From: Streptomyces lanatus
GTDB lineage: Bacteria; Actinomycetota; Actinomycetes; Streptomycetales; Streptomycetaceae
Reading direction: 5' to 3'
DNA: 64,000 nucleotides
Assembly (NCBI RefSeq): GCF_014655715.1
Contig: NZ_BNBM01000009.1
Coordinates: 291,715 to 355,714, forward strand
The first letter of the stretch is position 1, and every line of letters starts with the position of its first letter. A program made the position numbers and the translations under genes. Under the pieces are notes generated by a model. The model was not told the DNA's origin and ran no database searches. It worked only from the letters and a program-made list of their open reading frames with translations. Shown here in pieces: positions 51,835 to 60,051 of this stretch.

Positions 51835-52089
51835 TACTTTTTGCGCACCCGTCAGGGTTGCGCCACGCGTATGACCCGCAGTCGGAATCAGGGGTTCCCT
51901 CGCTGGTCCGGGACTCCTCGGGCCTCTGGACACCCCCGCGAACACCCGGCCATGCACCCGAACGGGTGAGTGGTGAGTAACCCCACAAATCCCCGATTCC
52001 GTTGGGTATTTCGCTCATCCGTGCGTCAAGATCCCTGTCTGACGACAAGCCCCCGCCACAGCGGCGGGGCGGTCCGGGCGGACGCCGAG

Positions 52090-52276
52090 TCCTGCCGCCG
52101 CTCGGATGACCGGTCGACGGAGTGGATCGGCAGGAGTGGAGGACCCGAGCAAGACGGGTCGCCGGCACGGACGTTCGTTCGAGCCGAGCAACCCTTGGGG
52201 TGAAGCCGTGGCAACGCGGCCGGGCAACTTCGCCAGCCCGAATCCGACAGGTCATCCTTCACAGGCGGCTGACGAA
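52090..52276 (+). ncRNA. c-di-AMP riboswitch (ydaO-yuaA class)
   Basis: The leader of the NlpC/P60 gene contains the conserved blocks of the Streptomyces ydaO-yuaA aptamer in order: GACGCCGAGTCCTGCCGCC, GATGACCGGTCGACGGAGTG, GGCAGGAGTGGAGGACCC, TTGGGGTGAAGCC, AGCCCGAATCCGACAGGTCA, and TTCACAGGCGGCTGACGAAG just before the start codon. In actinobacteria this riboswitch lowers expression of cell-wall hydrolases when c-di-AMP is high. The boundaries are approximate. The preceding 51835-52089 appears to hold the promoter and 5' leader and has no gene. Confidence 0.92.
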
Positions 52277-52285
52277 GGGTTGCGC

Positions 52286-52759
52286 ATGACTGCGCTCAAT
52301 CGTGTCCCGTCGCTCATGGCTCGGGCCGGTACGGCCTCGGCCCTGACCCTCGCCGCAGTGGGCGGCTCGATCGTGGCGCCCGGCCTCGCCGCCGAGGCAG
52401 AGGCAGCCACACCGGCGTCGAAGGCACTGAAGGTCGCGGCCTCCAAGAAGGGCTCCCCGTACAAGTGGGGCGCCACGGGACCGCACCGGTTCGACTGCTC
52501 GGGGCTCACGCTGTACTCGTACAAGAAGGCGGGCAAGAAGCTGCCCCGCACGGCCTCGCAGCAGTACAACAAGACCCGCCACATCTCCGCGAGCAGCCGC
52601 AAGGCCGGGGACCTGGTGTTCTTCCACTCGGGGTCGTACGTCTACCACGTCGGCATCTACGCCGGGAAGGGAAAGATCTGGCACTCCCCGAAGAGCGGGG
52701 ACGTCGTGAAGCTGCAGAAGATCTGGACCAAGAGCGTCTGGTACGGCCGGGTCAAGTGA
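52286..52759 (+). CDS. secreted NlpC/P60 peptidoglycan hydrolase
   Basis: 157 residues from ATG 52286 immediately after the riboswitch. Signal peptide ends near AEAEAAT (about residue 40). The catalytic domain (about 50-157) has Cys in HRFDCSGLTLYSY, His in VYHVGIYAG and polar third residue in WHSPKSGDVV. It is a minimal endopeptidase (D-Glu to diamino acid) without wall-binding modules. Regulation by c-di-AMP through the leader is expected. Confidence 0.93.
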   Translation: MTALNRVPSLMARAGTASALTLAAVGGSIVAPGLAAEAEAATPASKALKVAASKKGSPYKWGATGPHRFDCSGLTLYSYKKAGKKLPRTASQQYNKTRHISASSRKAGDLVFFHSGSYVYHVGIYAGKGKIWHSPKSGDVVKLQKIWTKSVWYGRVK

Positions 52760-52768
52760 CCATCCCGG

Positions 52769-52802
52769 GGGCGGTGAGGGCGGCCTGACACGCCGTCACC
52801 GC
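52769..52802. terminator. hairpin between convergent nlpC/P60 and lysE genes
   Basis: GGCGGTGA (52769-52776) pairs with TCACCGCC (52795-52802), with inner GGC/GCC pairing. It is located directly between two convergent stops. Confidence 0.65.
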
Positions 52803-52812
52803 CTTCGGGGCC

Positions 52813-53427
52813 TCAGAGGGCCGTCAGGGGCCCGGCGAGAAGCGCCACACCGAAGGCGGTCAGCGCGAGGCCGGTGCCGACCGTGACCGCCCTCGCGGCG
52901 CGCGGCCGGCGCAGCCAGTTGCCGAGCCGGTCCACCAGCAGGGCGACCGCCTGGAACCACACCAGCGCGATCGCGAGCACGATCAGCGCGAGCAGCAGCG
53001 TCCGGGGCAGCGCCGCGGAGCCCGCGGGCACGAACTGGGGCAGCACGCTGAGGAAGGTGAGGGACACCTTCGGGTTGAGGGCGTTGGTGACGAAGCCCTG
53101 CCGCAGCGGTCGCGCGGTGGACCCCTCACCCGCGTCCACCACCTCGTTGTCCCGCTGCCGCAGCGTCTGGACGCCGAGATACAGCACATAGGCGCCGCCC
53201 ACCATCTGGAGCGCGCGCAGCAGCGCCGGTACGGCGGCCAGGACCGCCGCGACCCCCGCCACCGCCAGCGTCACATGGATCAGCAGCCCGGCCCCGATCC
53301 CGAGCGCACAGGCGATGCCGGCCCTGCGGGAGACGAGGGCGTTGCGTACGACGACGGTGAAGTCGGCGCCAGGCATGGCGACCAGGCCGGCGGAGACACC
53401 GGTGAAGGCGATGAGCGATGCGTCCAT
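52813..53427 (-). CDS. LysE-family amino-acid exporter
   Basis: 204 residues, six membrane segments. The LysE/RhtB signature is at the start, AFTGVSAGLVAMPGADFTVVVRNAL, and later GFVTNALNPKVSLTFLSVLPQFV. Exports a basic or other amino acid or metabolite; substrate not predictable. Divergent from a LysR-family regulator (88 bp spacer with TTCGAA dyad at 53466), the lysE-lysG arrangement. Confidence 0.9.
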   Translation of the reverse strand: MDASLIAFTGVSAGLVAMPGADFTVVVRNALVSRRAGIACALGIGAGLLIHVTLAVAGVAAVLAAVPALLRALQMVGGAYVLYLGVQTLRQRDNEVVDAGEGSTARPLRQGFVTNALNPKVSLTFLSVLPQFVPAGSAALPRTLLLALIVLAIALVWFQAVALLVDRLGNWLRRPRAARAVTVGTGLALTAFGVALLAGPLTAL

Positions 53428-53515
53428 GCGGACCAGCGTGCCGTGCGAAAGCCTTCAACAGGTATTTCGAATATAATGCCGGACCCTAAAGCATTCCTTA
53501 AGCCTAGGGGCTCCC

Positions 53516-54502
53516 ATGTACGACCCGGTCCGGCTCGCCGCCCTGGTAGCGGTCGCGGAGGCGGGTTCGATCACCCGCGCCGCCGAACGCCTCGGCTACA
53601 CCACGCCCGCGCTGTCCCAGCAGCTCGCCAAGCTGGAGCGGGAGGCGGGCACGGCCCTGCTGGTACGGCACCACCGCGGGGCGCGGCTGACGGGGGCCGG
53701 TGAGCTACTGGTGGCCCGCGCCCGGCGCGTCCTCGACGAACTCGACCGGGCCCGGCACGAGCTGGCCCGGCTGACCGGCCTGTCCGGCGGCACCCTGCGG
53801 CTCGGCACCTTCCAGACGGCGGGCATCCATCTGCTGCCACCGGCCCTCAGCGCCTTCCGCCGGGCGCATCCGGACGTGGAGCTGACGGTCGCGGACTACG
53901 ACCCGTCGGCCGGTGTCGCCGCGGTGGCGGCCGGCGAGATCGACCTGGCCCTGACGCACTCCTACGAGCCGGGGGACCCGACGCCGTTGCCCGCCTCCGT
54001 CGGCATCGAGCCGATCCTCGTCGAGGAACTGGTCCTGGTGTCCGCTCCAGGCCATGTGCTCACCAGCGGCGCGACACGACTGCCCCTGACCGAGCTCGCC
54101 GGGCAGCCGCTGATCAGCATGGCCCCGGACGCTCCGGCCCGCCGAGGCGTGGAGGCGGCGCTGACGAGGGCGGGCGCCCTGCCTTCGGTGCTGGTCCCGA
54201 CACCGGGTTACCTGCTGGTGTGCGCGCTGGCCAGTGCGGGGCTGGGGGTGGCGGTCGTACCGGAGATGGTGGCGCGCACGTCGGTGACTCCGGTGGGGGT
54301 GCGCGCGCTGGAAGGGGGGCGGTTGCGTCGTACGATCTCGATCGCGTATCGCGAAGAGGAGGCGGCACCTGCGGCGGATGCCTTCCGGGCGGTGCTACGG
54401 GGGACTTTCAACCGGGCCCAACAGTTCATGGCTCAGGCGCCGCAGGCACCGGCACAGTCCAGGGCAGTTCAATCGAAACCGTCTTCCCACCCTCCCGGGT
54501 AG
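53516..54502 (+). CDS. LysR-family transcriptional regulator
   Basis: 328 residues from ATG 53516. N-terminal winged helix (RLAALVAVAEAGSITRAAERLGYTTPALSQQLAKLE), then the periplasmic-binding-like effector domain (90-300, LRLGTFQTAGIHLLPPALSAFRRAHPDVEL). Probably activates the divergent lysE-type gene. The last 25 residues (AQAPQAPAQSRAVQSKPSS) are low-complexity, and the 3' end overlaps the convergent ATPase gene by 77 bp. Confidence 0.92.
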   Translation: MYDPVRLAALVAVAEAGSITRAAERLGYTTPALSQQLAKLEREAGTALLVRHHRGARLTGAGELLVARARRVLDELDRARHELARLTGLSGGTLRLGTFQTAGIHLLPPALSAFRRAHPDVELTVADYDPSAGVAAVAAGEIDLALTHSYEPGDPTPLPASVGIEPILVEELVLVSAPGHVLTSGATRLPLTELAGQPLISMAPDAPARRGVEAALTRAGALPSVLVPTPGYLLVCALASAGLGVAVVPEMVARTSVTPVGVRALEGGRLRRTISIAYREEEAAPAADAFRAVLRGTFNRAQQFMAQAPQAPAQSRAVQSKPSSHPPG

Positions 54503-54869
54503 GCCGCACTCTCAGCTTCCCCCCGCACTCCGCGGTCAGCCACCGGATGATGACCATGCCCCGCCCGTTGTCCTGCTGAACGGCGGCCGGCAGCCGTTTG
54601 GGGAAGCGTGGGTGGCTGTCGGTGACACCGATGCGCAGATGTTCGTCACGGTCGAGCGCGAGGTCCACCGTGAAGGTGGGTGACTGGCCGAGGGTGTGCT
54701 GTACGGCGTTGGTGGTGAGCTCGGAGACGATCAGGCGGATGGTGTCGGCCACTTCGGTGTCCGGTGGCAGCCCCCACTCCGCGAGGGTGGAGAGCACATA
54801 CGCCCGGGCCGCGGAGACCGAGGCGGGATCGCTCGGCAGAGTGACGGATGCTTCCAGATGATCTGCCAT
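54426..54869 (-). CDS. RsbW-like anti-sigma/ATP-binding protein (HATPase_c_2)
   Basis: 147 residues from ATG 54869. GHKL ATPase motifs: ADTIRLIVSELTTNAVQHT (N box), IGVTDSHPRFP (G1), NGRGMVIIRWLT (G2). This single-domain class is very abundant in Streptomyces, often next to XRE-DUF5753 and DUF397 genes as here, where it is divergent from them. Partner sigma or anti-sigma antagonists are not adjacent. The 3' end overlaps lysR by 77 bp. Confidence 0.9.
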   Translation of the reverse strand: MADHLEASVTLPSDPASVSAARAYVLSTLAEWGLPPDTEVADTIRLIVSELTTNAVQHTLGQSPTFTVDLALDRDEHLRIGVTDSHPRFPKRLPAAVQQDNGRGMVIIRWLTAECGGKLRVRPTREGGKTVSIELPWTVPVPAAPEP

Positions 54870-54993
54870 GGCGAGTCGTCCCTTTCCCACGGGACCGCAG
54901 TCCGACACGGAGCGGATGGTTCGAGTACGGTCCCGGACTGGTGCTTCGTCGCCAGACTGCCATTACCGCACCCGTCACGGGTGGCGATCCACC

Positions 54994-55008
54994 AAGATAT
55001 GCATATAT
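54994..55008. promoter_or_regulatory. AT-rich palindrome in the ATPase-XRE divergent promoter
   Basis: ATATGCATAT (54997-55006) is a perfect 10-bp palindrome, extended almost symmetrically to AGATAT...ATATCT. Such an AT block is rare in this genome and lies mid-way in the 212-bp divergent region. Candidate operator for the XRE protein or a -10 region. Confidence 0.4.
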
Positions 55009-55081
55009 CTGTCGCTCGAAGCGGTGAACTCTGCGACGGCAGACCGTATTTGGGCGGCTCGGTTGGAGTAAGGAGTTGCCC

Positions 55082-55951
55082 ATGCAGCACGGTCCCGCGG
55101 TGCGCCGCCGAAAACTGGGCGCGGAACTGCGTGCGTTGCGCACCGGGGCGGGGCTCACCAGTGGTGAGGCGGCCCGTCTGGTGGGCTGGCACCAGTCCAA
55201 GGTGAGCCGGATCGAGACCGGCGCCAGCGGGGTGAAACCGGCCGATGTGCGGTTACTGCTCGATGTGTACGGCGTGGCGGACGCGCAACTGCGGGAGTTG
55301 CTGCTGGTGTTGGCGGGGTCCGACGAGGTCGGCGGCCGGCACAACTGGTGGCACGCGTACCGCGGAGTGCTGCCGCCGACGTACCGGGACTTCATCAGTC
55401 TGGAGTCGCAGGCGAGCGCGATGCGCACCCTGGAGACGTCCGTGGTGCCCGGCCTGCTCCAGACGCCCGAGTACGCCCGGGCGGTGACCCGGGCCGCGGT
55501 CCGCGGGCTCGACGAGGAGGCCGACGAACGCCTGGACGCGCTGGTCGCGGTGCGGCTGGCCAGGCAGGACGTGCTGCGTGCCGAGCCGCCGCTGAGGCTG
55601 AGCGCGGTGCTCGACGAGGCGGTGCTGCACCGGGAGATCGGCGGGCCCGAGGTGATGGCGCGGCAGCTGAGCCGGCTGATGGAGGCGGCGCGGCTGCCCC
55701 AAGTCAGGCTTCAGGTCCTGCCGTTCAAGGCCGGTGAACATATCGGCATCACCGGCCCTTTCGTTATCTTCTCATTTTCGAGCACTTCTGATCTGGATGT
55801 GGTTGTTCTCGACCACTTGACGAGTAGCCTCTATCTCGAACGGAAAGAAGACCTCCAGGCCTACACGGAGGCCTTCAACGCCCTTCGGATCCACGCCCTT
55901 TCGCCCGAGGAATCGTTGGATTACATCGCCGCGCTGGGTGGCGGCGCGTAA
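55082..55951 (+). CDS. XRE-family regulator with DUF5753 domain
   Basis: 289 residues from ATG 55082 (7 nt after AAGGAG); TTG 55076 is an alternative. The helix-turn-helix (about 12-65) reads GLTSGEAARLVGWHQSKVSRIETG; DUF5753 (about 100-280) contains VPGLLQTPEYARAV and the acidic VLDEAVLHREIGG. A TTA leucine codon at 55253-55255 makes translation dependent on the bldA tRNA. It is followed by a DUF397 gene after 9 bp, the standard BldB-associated pairing in Streptomyces development and antibiotic control. Confidence 0.93.
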   Translation: MQHGPAVRRRKLGAELRALRTGAGLTSGEAARLVGWHQSKVSRIETGASGVKPADVRLLLDVYGVADAQLRELLLVLAGSDEVGGRHNWWHAYRGVLPPTYRDFISLESQASAMRTLETSVVPGLLQTPEYARAVTRAAVRGLDEEADERLDALVAVRLARQDVLRAEPPLRLSAVLDEAVLHREIGGPEVMARQLSRLMEAARLPQVRLQVLPFKAGEHIGITGPFVIFSFSSTSDLDVVVLDHLTSSLYLERKEDLQAYTEAFNALRIHALSPEESLDYIAALGGGA

Positions 55952-55960
55952 GGAGGCACC

Positions 55961-56188
55961 ATGACCGCACTGCCTCGCACCATCGCATCGAGCACCGAAC
56001 TGCCTGGTGCGGGCTGGCTGCGCAGCAGTTACAGCACCGGAGCGAACAACTGCGTCGAGACGGCACGGCCGTTCTCCGGTCCCTGGACCGGACTGCTCGC
56101 CGTGCGCGACTCCAAGGATCCGGCCGGCCCCGCGCTGCTCTTCTCCCCCGAGAGCTGGGCGGGTTTCACGGCCGCGTTCCAGTCCTGA
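55961..56188 (+). CDS. DUF397 protein
   Basis: 75 residues. DUF397 signature: WLRSSYSTGANNCVETA, VRDSKDPAGPALLFSPESWAGFTAAF. Encoded 9 bp after the XRE-DUF5753 regulator with GGAGG at its start. Such pairs act as regulator and modulator, and a toxin-antitoxin-like relation has been proposed for the class. The third member of the usual trio, the RsbW-like ATPase, is just upstream in divergent orientation. Confidence 0.92.
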   Translation: MTALPRTIASSTELPGAGWLRSSYSTGANNCVETARPFSGPWTGLLAVRDSKDPAGPALLFSPESWAGFTAAFQS

Positions 56189-56258
56189 TGGAACCGACCA
56201 GGTCTGATCGGTTCTGATCAATTCAATGACAGGCGAGGACAGGCCGTGTCACGCCGAC

Positions 56259-57386
56259 TCATGGTCGTGTCTCGCCGATGACCCGTACAGCGCGTTCGAT
56301 CTCGGCCTCGGAGAGGTCAGCGCGGGCGGTCAGCCGCAGCCGTGAAATACTGTCGGGCACGGACGGAGGACGGAAACAGCCCACGGCGAGGCCGGCCGCC
56401 CGGCACTCGGCCGCCCACTGGACGGCCTCCTCCGGGGACGGTGCGCGCACGGAGACGACCGCGGCGTCCGGACGTACCGCTTCCAGGCCCGCGGCCGTCA
56501 GACGTGTGTGGAGTTCGCGGGCCACCGCACGCGCCCGCGCCGCCCGCTCCGGCTCGCGGCGCAGCAGGCGGAGGGCCGCCAGGGCCGCGCCCGCCGACGC
56601 GGGGGCGAGGCCCGTGTCGAAGATGAACGTCCGGGCCGTGTTGACCAGGTGCTGGATCACCCGGGCGGGGCCGAGGACGGCGCCGCCCTGGCTGCCGAGC
56701 GACTTGGACAGCGTGACCGTGACGACGACGTCGTCGGCGCCCGCGAGCCCCGCCGCGTGCGGGGCACCGCGGCCGCCGTCGCCGAGTACGCCGAGACCGT
56801 GGGCGTCGTCGACGACCAGACCCGCGCCGCGCTCCCGGCACACCTCGGCGTACTCGGCGAGTGGGGCCGCGTCGCCGTCGACCGAGAACACGGTGTCGGA
56901 CACGACGATCGCCTCACCCGTATGGGTGTACAGCGTCTTGCCGACCGCCTCCGGGTCGGAGTGCGCGACGACCTGTGTCGTACCGCGCGCAAGGCGGCAG
57001 CCGTCGATGAGCGAGGCGTGGTTGCCGGCGTCCGACACGATCAGCGAGCCGTGCGGGGCCAGCGCGGTGACCGCGGCGAGGTTGGCCGCGTACCCGGATG
57101 AAAAGACCAGGGCTGCCTCGAAGCCGCAGTAGTCGGCCAGCGCCTGCTCCAGCTCGGCGTGCAGCTCCGTGGTGCCCGTGACGAGCCGGGAGCCGGTCGC
57201 GCCGCCGCCCCAGGTCCGCGCGGCCCGCTCGGCGCCCTCGGTGACCTCGGGGTGGCGGGCCAGGCCCAGATAGTCGTTGCTCGCGAGATCGAGGAGCGGG
57301 GATTCGGCGGAGCGGGGGCGCAGGGTCCGTACGAGCCCGGCGCGGCGGCGCAGCTCCGCCTGCTCGTCGATCCAGCCGAACGCCAT
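56259..57386 (-). CDS. bioF: 8-amino-7-oxononanoate synthase
   Basis: 375 residues from ATG 57386 (GGAGG upstream). Alpha-oxoamine synthase features: SNDYLGLARHPEV, GSRLVTGTTELHAELE, PLP-binding VTLSKSLGSQGG, DDAHGLGVLG and SDAGNHASLIDGCRL. Condenses pimeloyl-ACP/CoA with alanine in the first committed biotin ring step. Divergent from bioB across a 173-bp spacer in which I find no certain operator. Confidence 0.94.
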   Translation of the reverse strand: MAFGWIDEQAELRRRAGLVRTLRPRSAESPLLDLASNDYLGLARHPEVTEGAERAARTWGGGATGSRLVTGTTELHAELEQALADYCGFEAALVFSSGYAANLAAVTALAPHGSLIVSDAGNHASLIDGCRLARGTTQVVAHSDPEAVGKTLYTHTGEAIVVSDTVFSVDGDAAPLAEYAEVCRERGAGLVVDDAHGLGVLGDGGRGAPHAAGLAGADDVVVTVTLSKSLGSQGGAVLGPARVIQHLVNTARTFIFDTGLAPASAGAALAALRLLRREPERAARARAVARELHTRLTAAGLEAVRPDAAVVSVRAPSPEEAVQWAAECRAAGLAVGCFRPPSVPDSISRLRLTARADLSEAEIERAVRVIGETRP

Positions 57387-57559
57387 GGTTCCTCCGGGGC
57401 TTTGGTGAGCGGTACACAGACGTCGCTTTTGTAGGCAGTGCACAGACCCTAGTCGTGCGGACGCCCGCCCACGGTGTGGCAATACCCACACATCGAAACG
57501 ACAGGGTTGTGCAAACTCACCTTGGCTCGGGCCCCCTCCGTACGTCAGGATCAGCTCCC

Positions 57560-58777
57560 ATGGACCTGCTGAACACGCTGGTGGACAAGGGGCTTCGGCG
57601 CGAGCTGCCGACCCGCGAGGAAGCCTTGGCCGTCCTCGCCACTTCCGACGACGACCTGCTCGATGTGGTGGCCGCGGCCGGCAAGGTACGCCGGCAGTGG
57701 TTCGGCCGACGGGTGAAACTCAACTATCTCGTCAACCTGAAATCGGGCCTGTGCCCGGAGGACTGCTCCTACTGTTCCCAGCGGCTCGGCTCGACCGCCG
57801 GCATCCTGAAGTACACCTGGCTCAAGCCGGACGAGGCCTCCCAGGCGGCGGCCGCCGGTTTGGCGGGTGGCGCCAAGCGGGTGTGTCTGGTGGCGTCCGG
57901 GCGCGGCCCGACCGACCGTGATGTGGACCGGGTCTCCGAGACCATCAGGACGATCAAGGACCAGAACGAGGGCGTCGAGGTGTGCGCCTGTCTCGGTCTG
58001 CTGTCGGACGGCCAGGCCGAGCGGCTGCGCGAGGCCGGCGCGGACGCGTACAACCACAACCTCAACACGTCGGAGTCCACCTATGGGGACATCACGACCA
58101 CCCACACCTACGCCGACCGCGTCGACACCGTGACCAAGGCGCACGCGGCCGGTCTGTCCGCCTGCTCCGGTCTGATCGCCGGCATGGGTGAGAGCGACGA
58201 GGACCTGGTCGACGTCGTCTACTCGCTGCGCGAGCTGGACCCCGACTCGGTGCCGGTCAACTTCCTGATCCCGGTCGAGGGCACCCCGCTGGCCAAGGAG
58301 TGGAACCTCACCCCGCAGCGCTGTCTGCGGATCCTGGCGATGGTCCGCTTCGTCTGCCCGGACGTCGAGGTGCGGATCGCCGGTGGCCGCGAGGTCCACC
58401 TGCGCACCATGCAGCCGCTCGCCCTGAACCTGGCCAACTCGATCTTCCTCGGCGACTACCTCACCACCGAGGGCCAAGCGGGCAAGGCCGACCTGGAGAT
58501 GATCGCGGACGCCGGGTTCGAGGTGGAGGGCACCGACCAGGTGACGCTGCCGGAGCATCGGGTCGACGCGGGGGCCGGGTGCGGTTCGCACGGCAGCGCG
58601 GGCTGCGGGTCCCACGAGGGTGCCGGGTGCGGGTCGCACGAGGGGGGCGGTGTGTGCGGTACGGCCGCTCCCGCCGCGTCCGCCGTTCCGGCCACCGCGG
58701 TCAACGAGCAGCCGCGCACCGACCTGGTCGCCGTACGCCGACGGGGTGCCGGAACGGACCTCGCGCCCAATGCCTGA
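57560..58777 (+). CDS. bioB: biotin synthase
   Basis: 405 residues from ATG 57560. Radical-SAM motif CPEDCSYCSQ, then NHNLNTSESTYG and GLIAGMGESDEDLVDV (substrate and second Fe-S site region). Inserts sulfur into dethiobiotin. The radical-SAM barrel ends about residue 335; an unusual 70-residue tail carries three copies of a G-C-G-S-H repeat (residues about 339-362) and VCG, potentially a metal- or Fe-S-binding appendage. The 3' end overlaps bioA by 8 bp. Confidence 0.95.
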   Translation: MDLLNTLVDKGLRRELPTREEALAVLATSDDDLLDVVAAAGKVRRQWFGRRVKLNYLVNLKSGLCPEDCSYCSQRLGSTAGILKYTWLKPDEASQAAAAGLAGGAKRVCLVASGRGPTDRDVDRVSETIRTIKDQNEGVEVCACLGLLSDGQAERLREAGADAYNHNLNTSESTYGDITTTHTYADRVDTVTKAHAAGLSACSGLIAGMGESDEDLVDVVYSLRELDPDSVPVNFLIPVEGTPLAKEWNLTPQRCLRILAMVRFVCPDVEVRIAGGREVHLRTMQPLALNLANSIFLGDYLTTEGQAGKADLEMIADAGFEVEGTDQVTLPEHRVDAGAGCGSHGSAGCGSHEGAGCGSHEGGGVCGTAAPAASAVPATAVNEQPRTDLVAVRRRGAGTDLAPNA

Positions 58778-60050
58778 CCTGAGCGTGCCCGAGCTGCTGG
58801 AGCTCGACCGGCGGCATGTGTGGCATCCGTACGGTCCGATGCCCGGCCGCGGCGAACCGCTTGTCGTGGAGTCGGCGAGCGGTGTGCGGCTGAAGCTCGC
58901 GGACGGCTCGGGCGAGCTGGTCGACGGCATGTCGTCCTGGTGGTCGGCGATCCACGGTTACAACCACCCGGTGCTCAACGAGGCCGCGCGCGAGCAGCTG
59001 GCGCGCATGAGCCACGTCATGTTCGGCGGGCTCACGCACGAGCCCGCCGTACGGCTGGCGAAGCTCCTTGTCGACATGTCGCCTGACGGTCTGGAGCATG
59101 TCTTCCTCGCCGACTCCGGGTCGGTGTCGGTCGAGGTCGCGGTCAAGATGTGCCTGCAGTACTGGCGTTCGCTGGGCCGCCCCGGCAAGCAGCGGCTGCT
59201 GACCTGGCGCGGTGGCTACCACGGTGACACCTGGCAGCCGATGTCGGTGTGCGACCCCGAGGGCGGCATGCACGAGCTGTGGTCCGGGGTGCTCCAGCGC
59301 CAGGTGTTCGCGGACCCGCCCCCGGCCGAGTACGACGACACGTACGCCGATCACCTCCGCTCGCTGATCGAGCGGCACGCGCACGAACTGGCGGCGGTGA
59401 TCGTCGAGCCGGTGGTGCAGGGTGCGGGCGGGATGCGGTTCCACTCCCCCGCGTATCTGCGGGTGCTGCGCGAGGCTTGCGACGCGCATGACGTGCTGCT
59501 GGTGTTCGACGAGATCGCGACCGGGTTCGGCCGCACGGGCACGCTGTTCGCGGCGGACCACGCGGCGGTGACGCCGGATGTGATGTGCGTGGGCAAGGCG
59601 CTGACCGGCGGCTATATGACGATGGCGGCGACGCTGTGCACCGCGCGCGTGGCCGACGGCATCTCGCGCGGCGAGGTGCCGGTGCTGGCCCACGGCCCGA
59701 CCTTCATGGGCAATCCGCTGGCCGCCTCCGTCGCCTGCGCCTCGATCGAACTGCTGCTCGGGCAGGACTGGCCGACCGAGATCAAGCGGATCGAGACCGG
59801 GCTGCGGGAAGGACTGGCCCCGGCGTCGGACCTTCCGGGCGTGAAGGACGTACGGGTACTCGGCGCGATCGGCGTGGTCCAGTTGGACCACGCGGTGGAC
59901 ATGCGGGCGGCATCCGCGGCCGCCGTACGCGAGGGCGTGTGGCTACGGCCGTTCCGCGACCTCGTCTACACGATGCCGCCGTATGTCACGGGCGACGCGG
60001 ACCTCGCCCGGATCGCCCGCGCGGTGTGCGCGGCGGCGCGGGAGGGCTGA
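58770..60050 (+). CDS. bioA: adenosylmethionine--8-amino-7-oxononanoate aminotransferase
   Basis: 426 residues from ATG 58770. Class-III PLP aminotransferase with RHVWHPYGPM, MSSWWSAIHGYNHPVLN (typical of BioA), VFLADSGSVSVEVAVKM, FDEIATGFGRTG and CVGKALTGGYMTMAATL (Schiff-base Lys). It makes 7,8-diaminononanoate using SAM as amino donor. Translationally coupled with bioB upstream and bioD downstream (1 bp apart). Confidence 0.95.
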   Translation: MPDLSVPELLELDRRHVWHPYGPMPGRGEPLVVESASGVRLKLADGSGELVDGMSSWWSAIHGYNHPVLNEAAREQLARMSHVMFGGLTHEPAVRLAKLLVDMSPDGLEHVFLADSGSVSVEVAVKMCLQYWRSLGRPGKQRLLTWRGGYHGDTWQPMSVCDPEGGMHELWSGVLQRQVFADPPPAEYDDTYADHLRSLIERHAHELAAVIVEPVVQGAGGMRFHSPAYLRVLREACDAHDVLLVFDEIATGFGRTGTLFAADHAAVTPDVMCVGKALTGGYMTMAATLCTARVADGISRGEVPVLAHGPTFMGNPLAASVACASIELLLGQDWPTEIKRIETGLREGLAPASDLPGVKDVRVLGAIGVVQLDHAVDMRAASAAAVREGVWLRPFRDLVYTMPPYVTGDADLARIARAVCAAAREG

Positions 60051-60051
60051 C

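Noticed and set aside
57387..57559. BirA/BioQ-type operator between bioF and bioB
   Set aside because: Only short direct repeats (GTACACAGAC and GTGCACAGAC) are present; no known biotin-regulator consensus could be matched.
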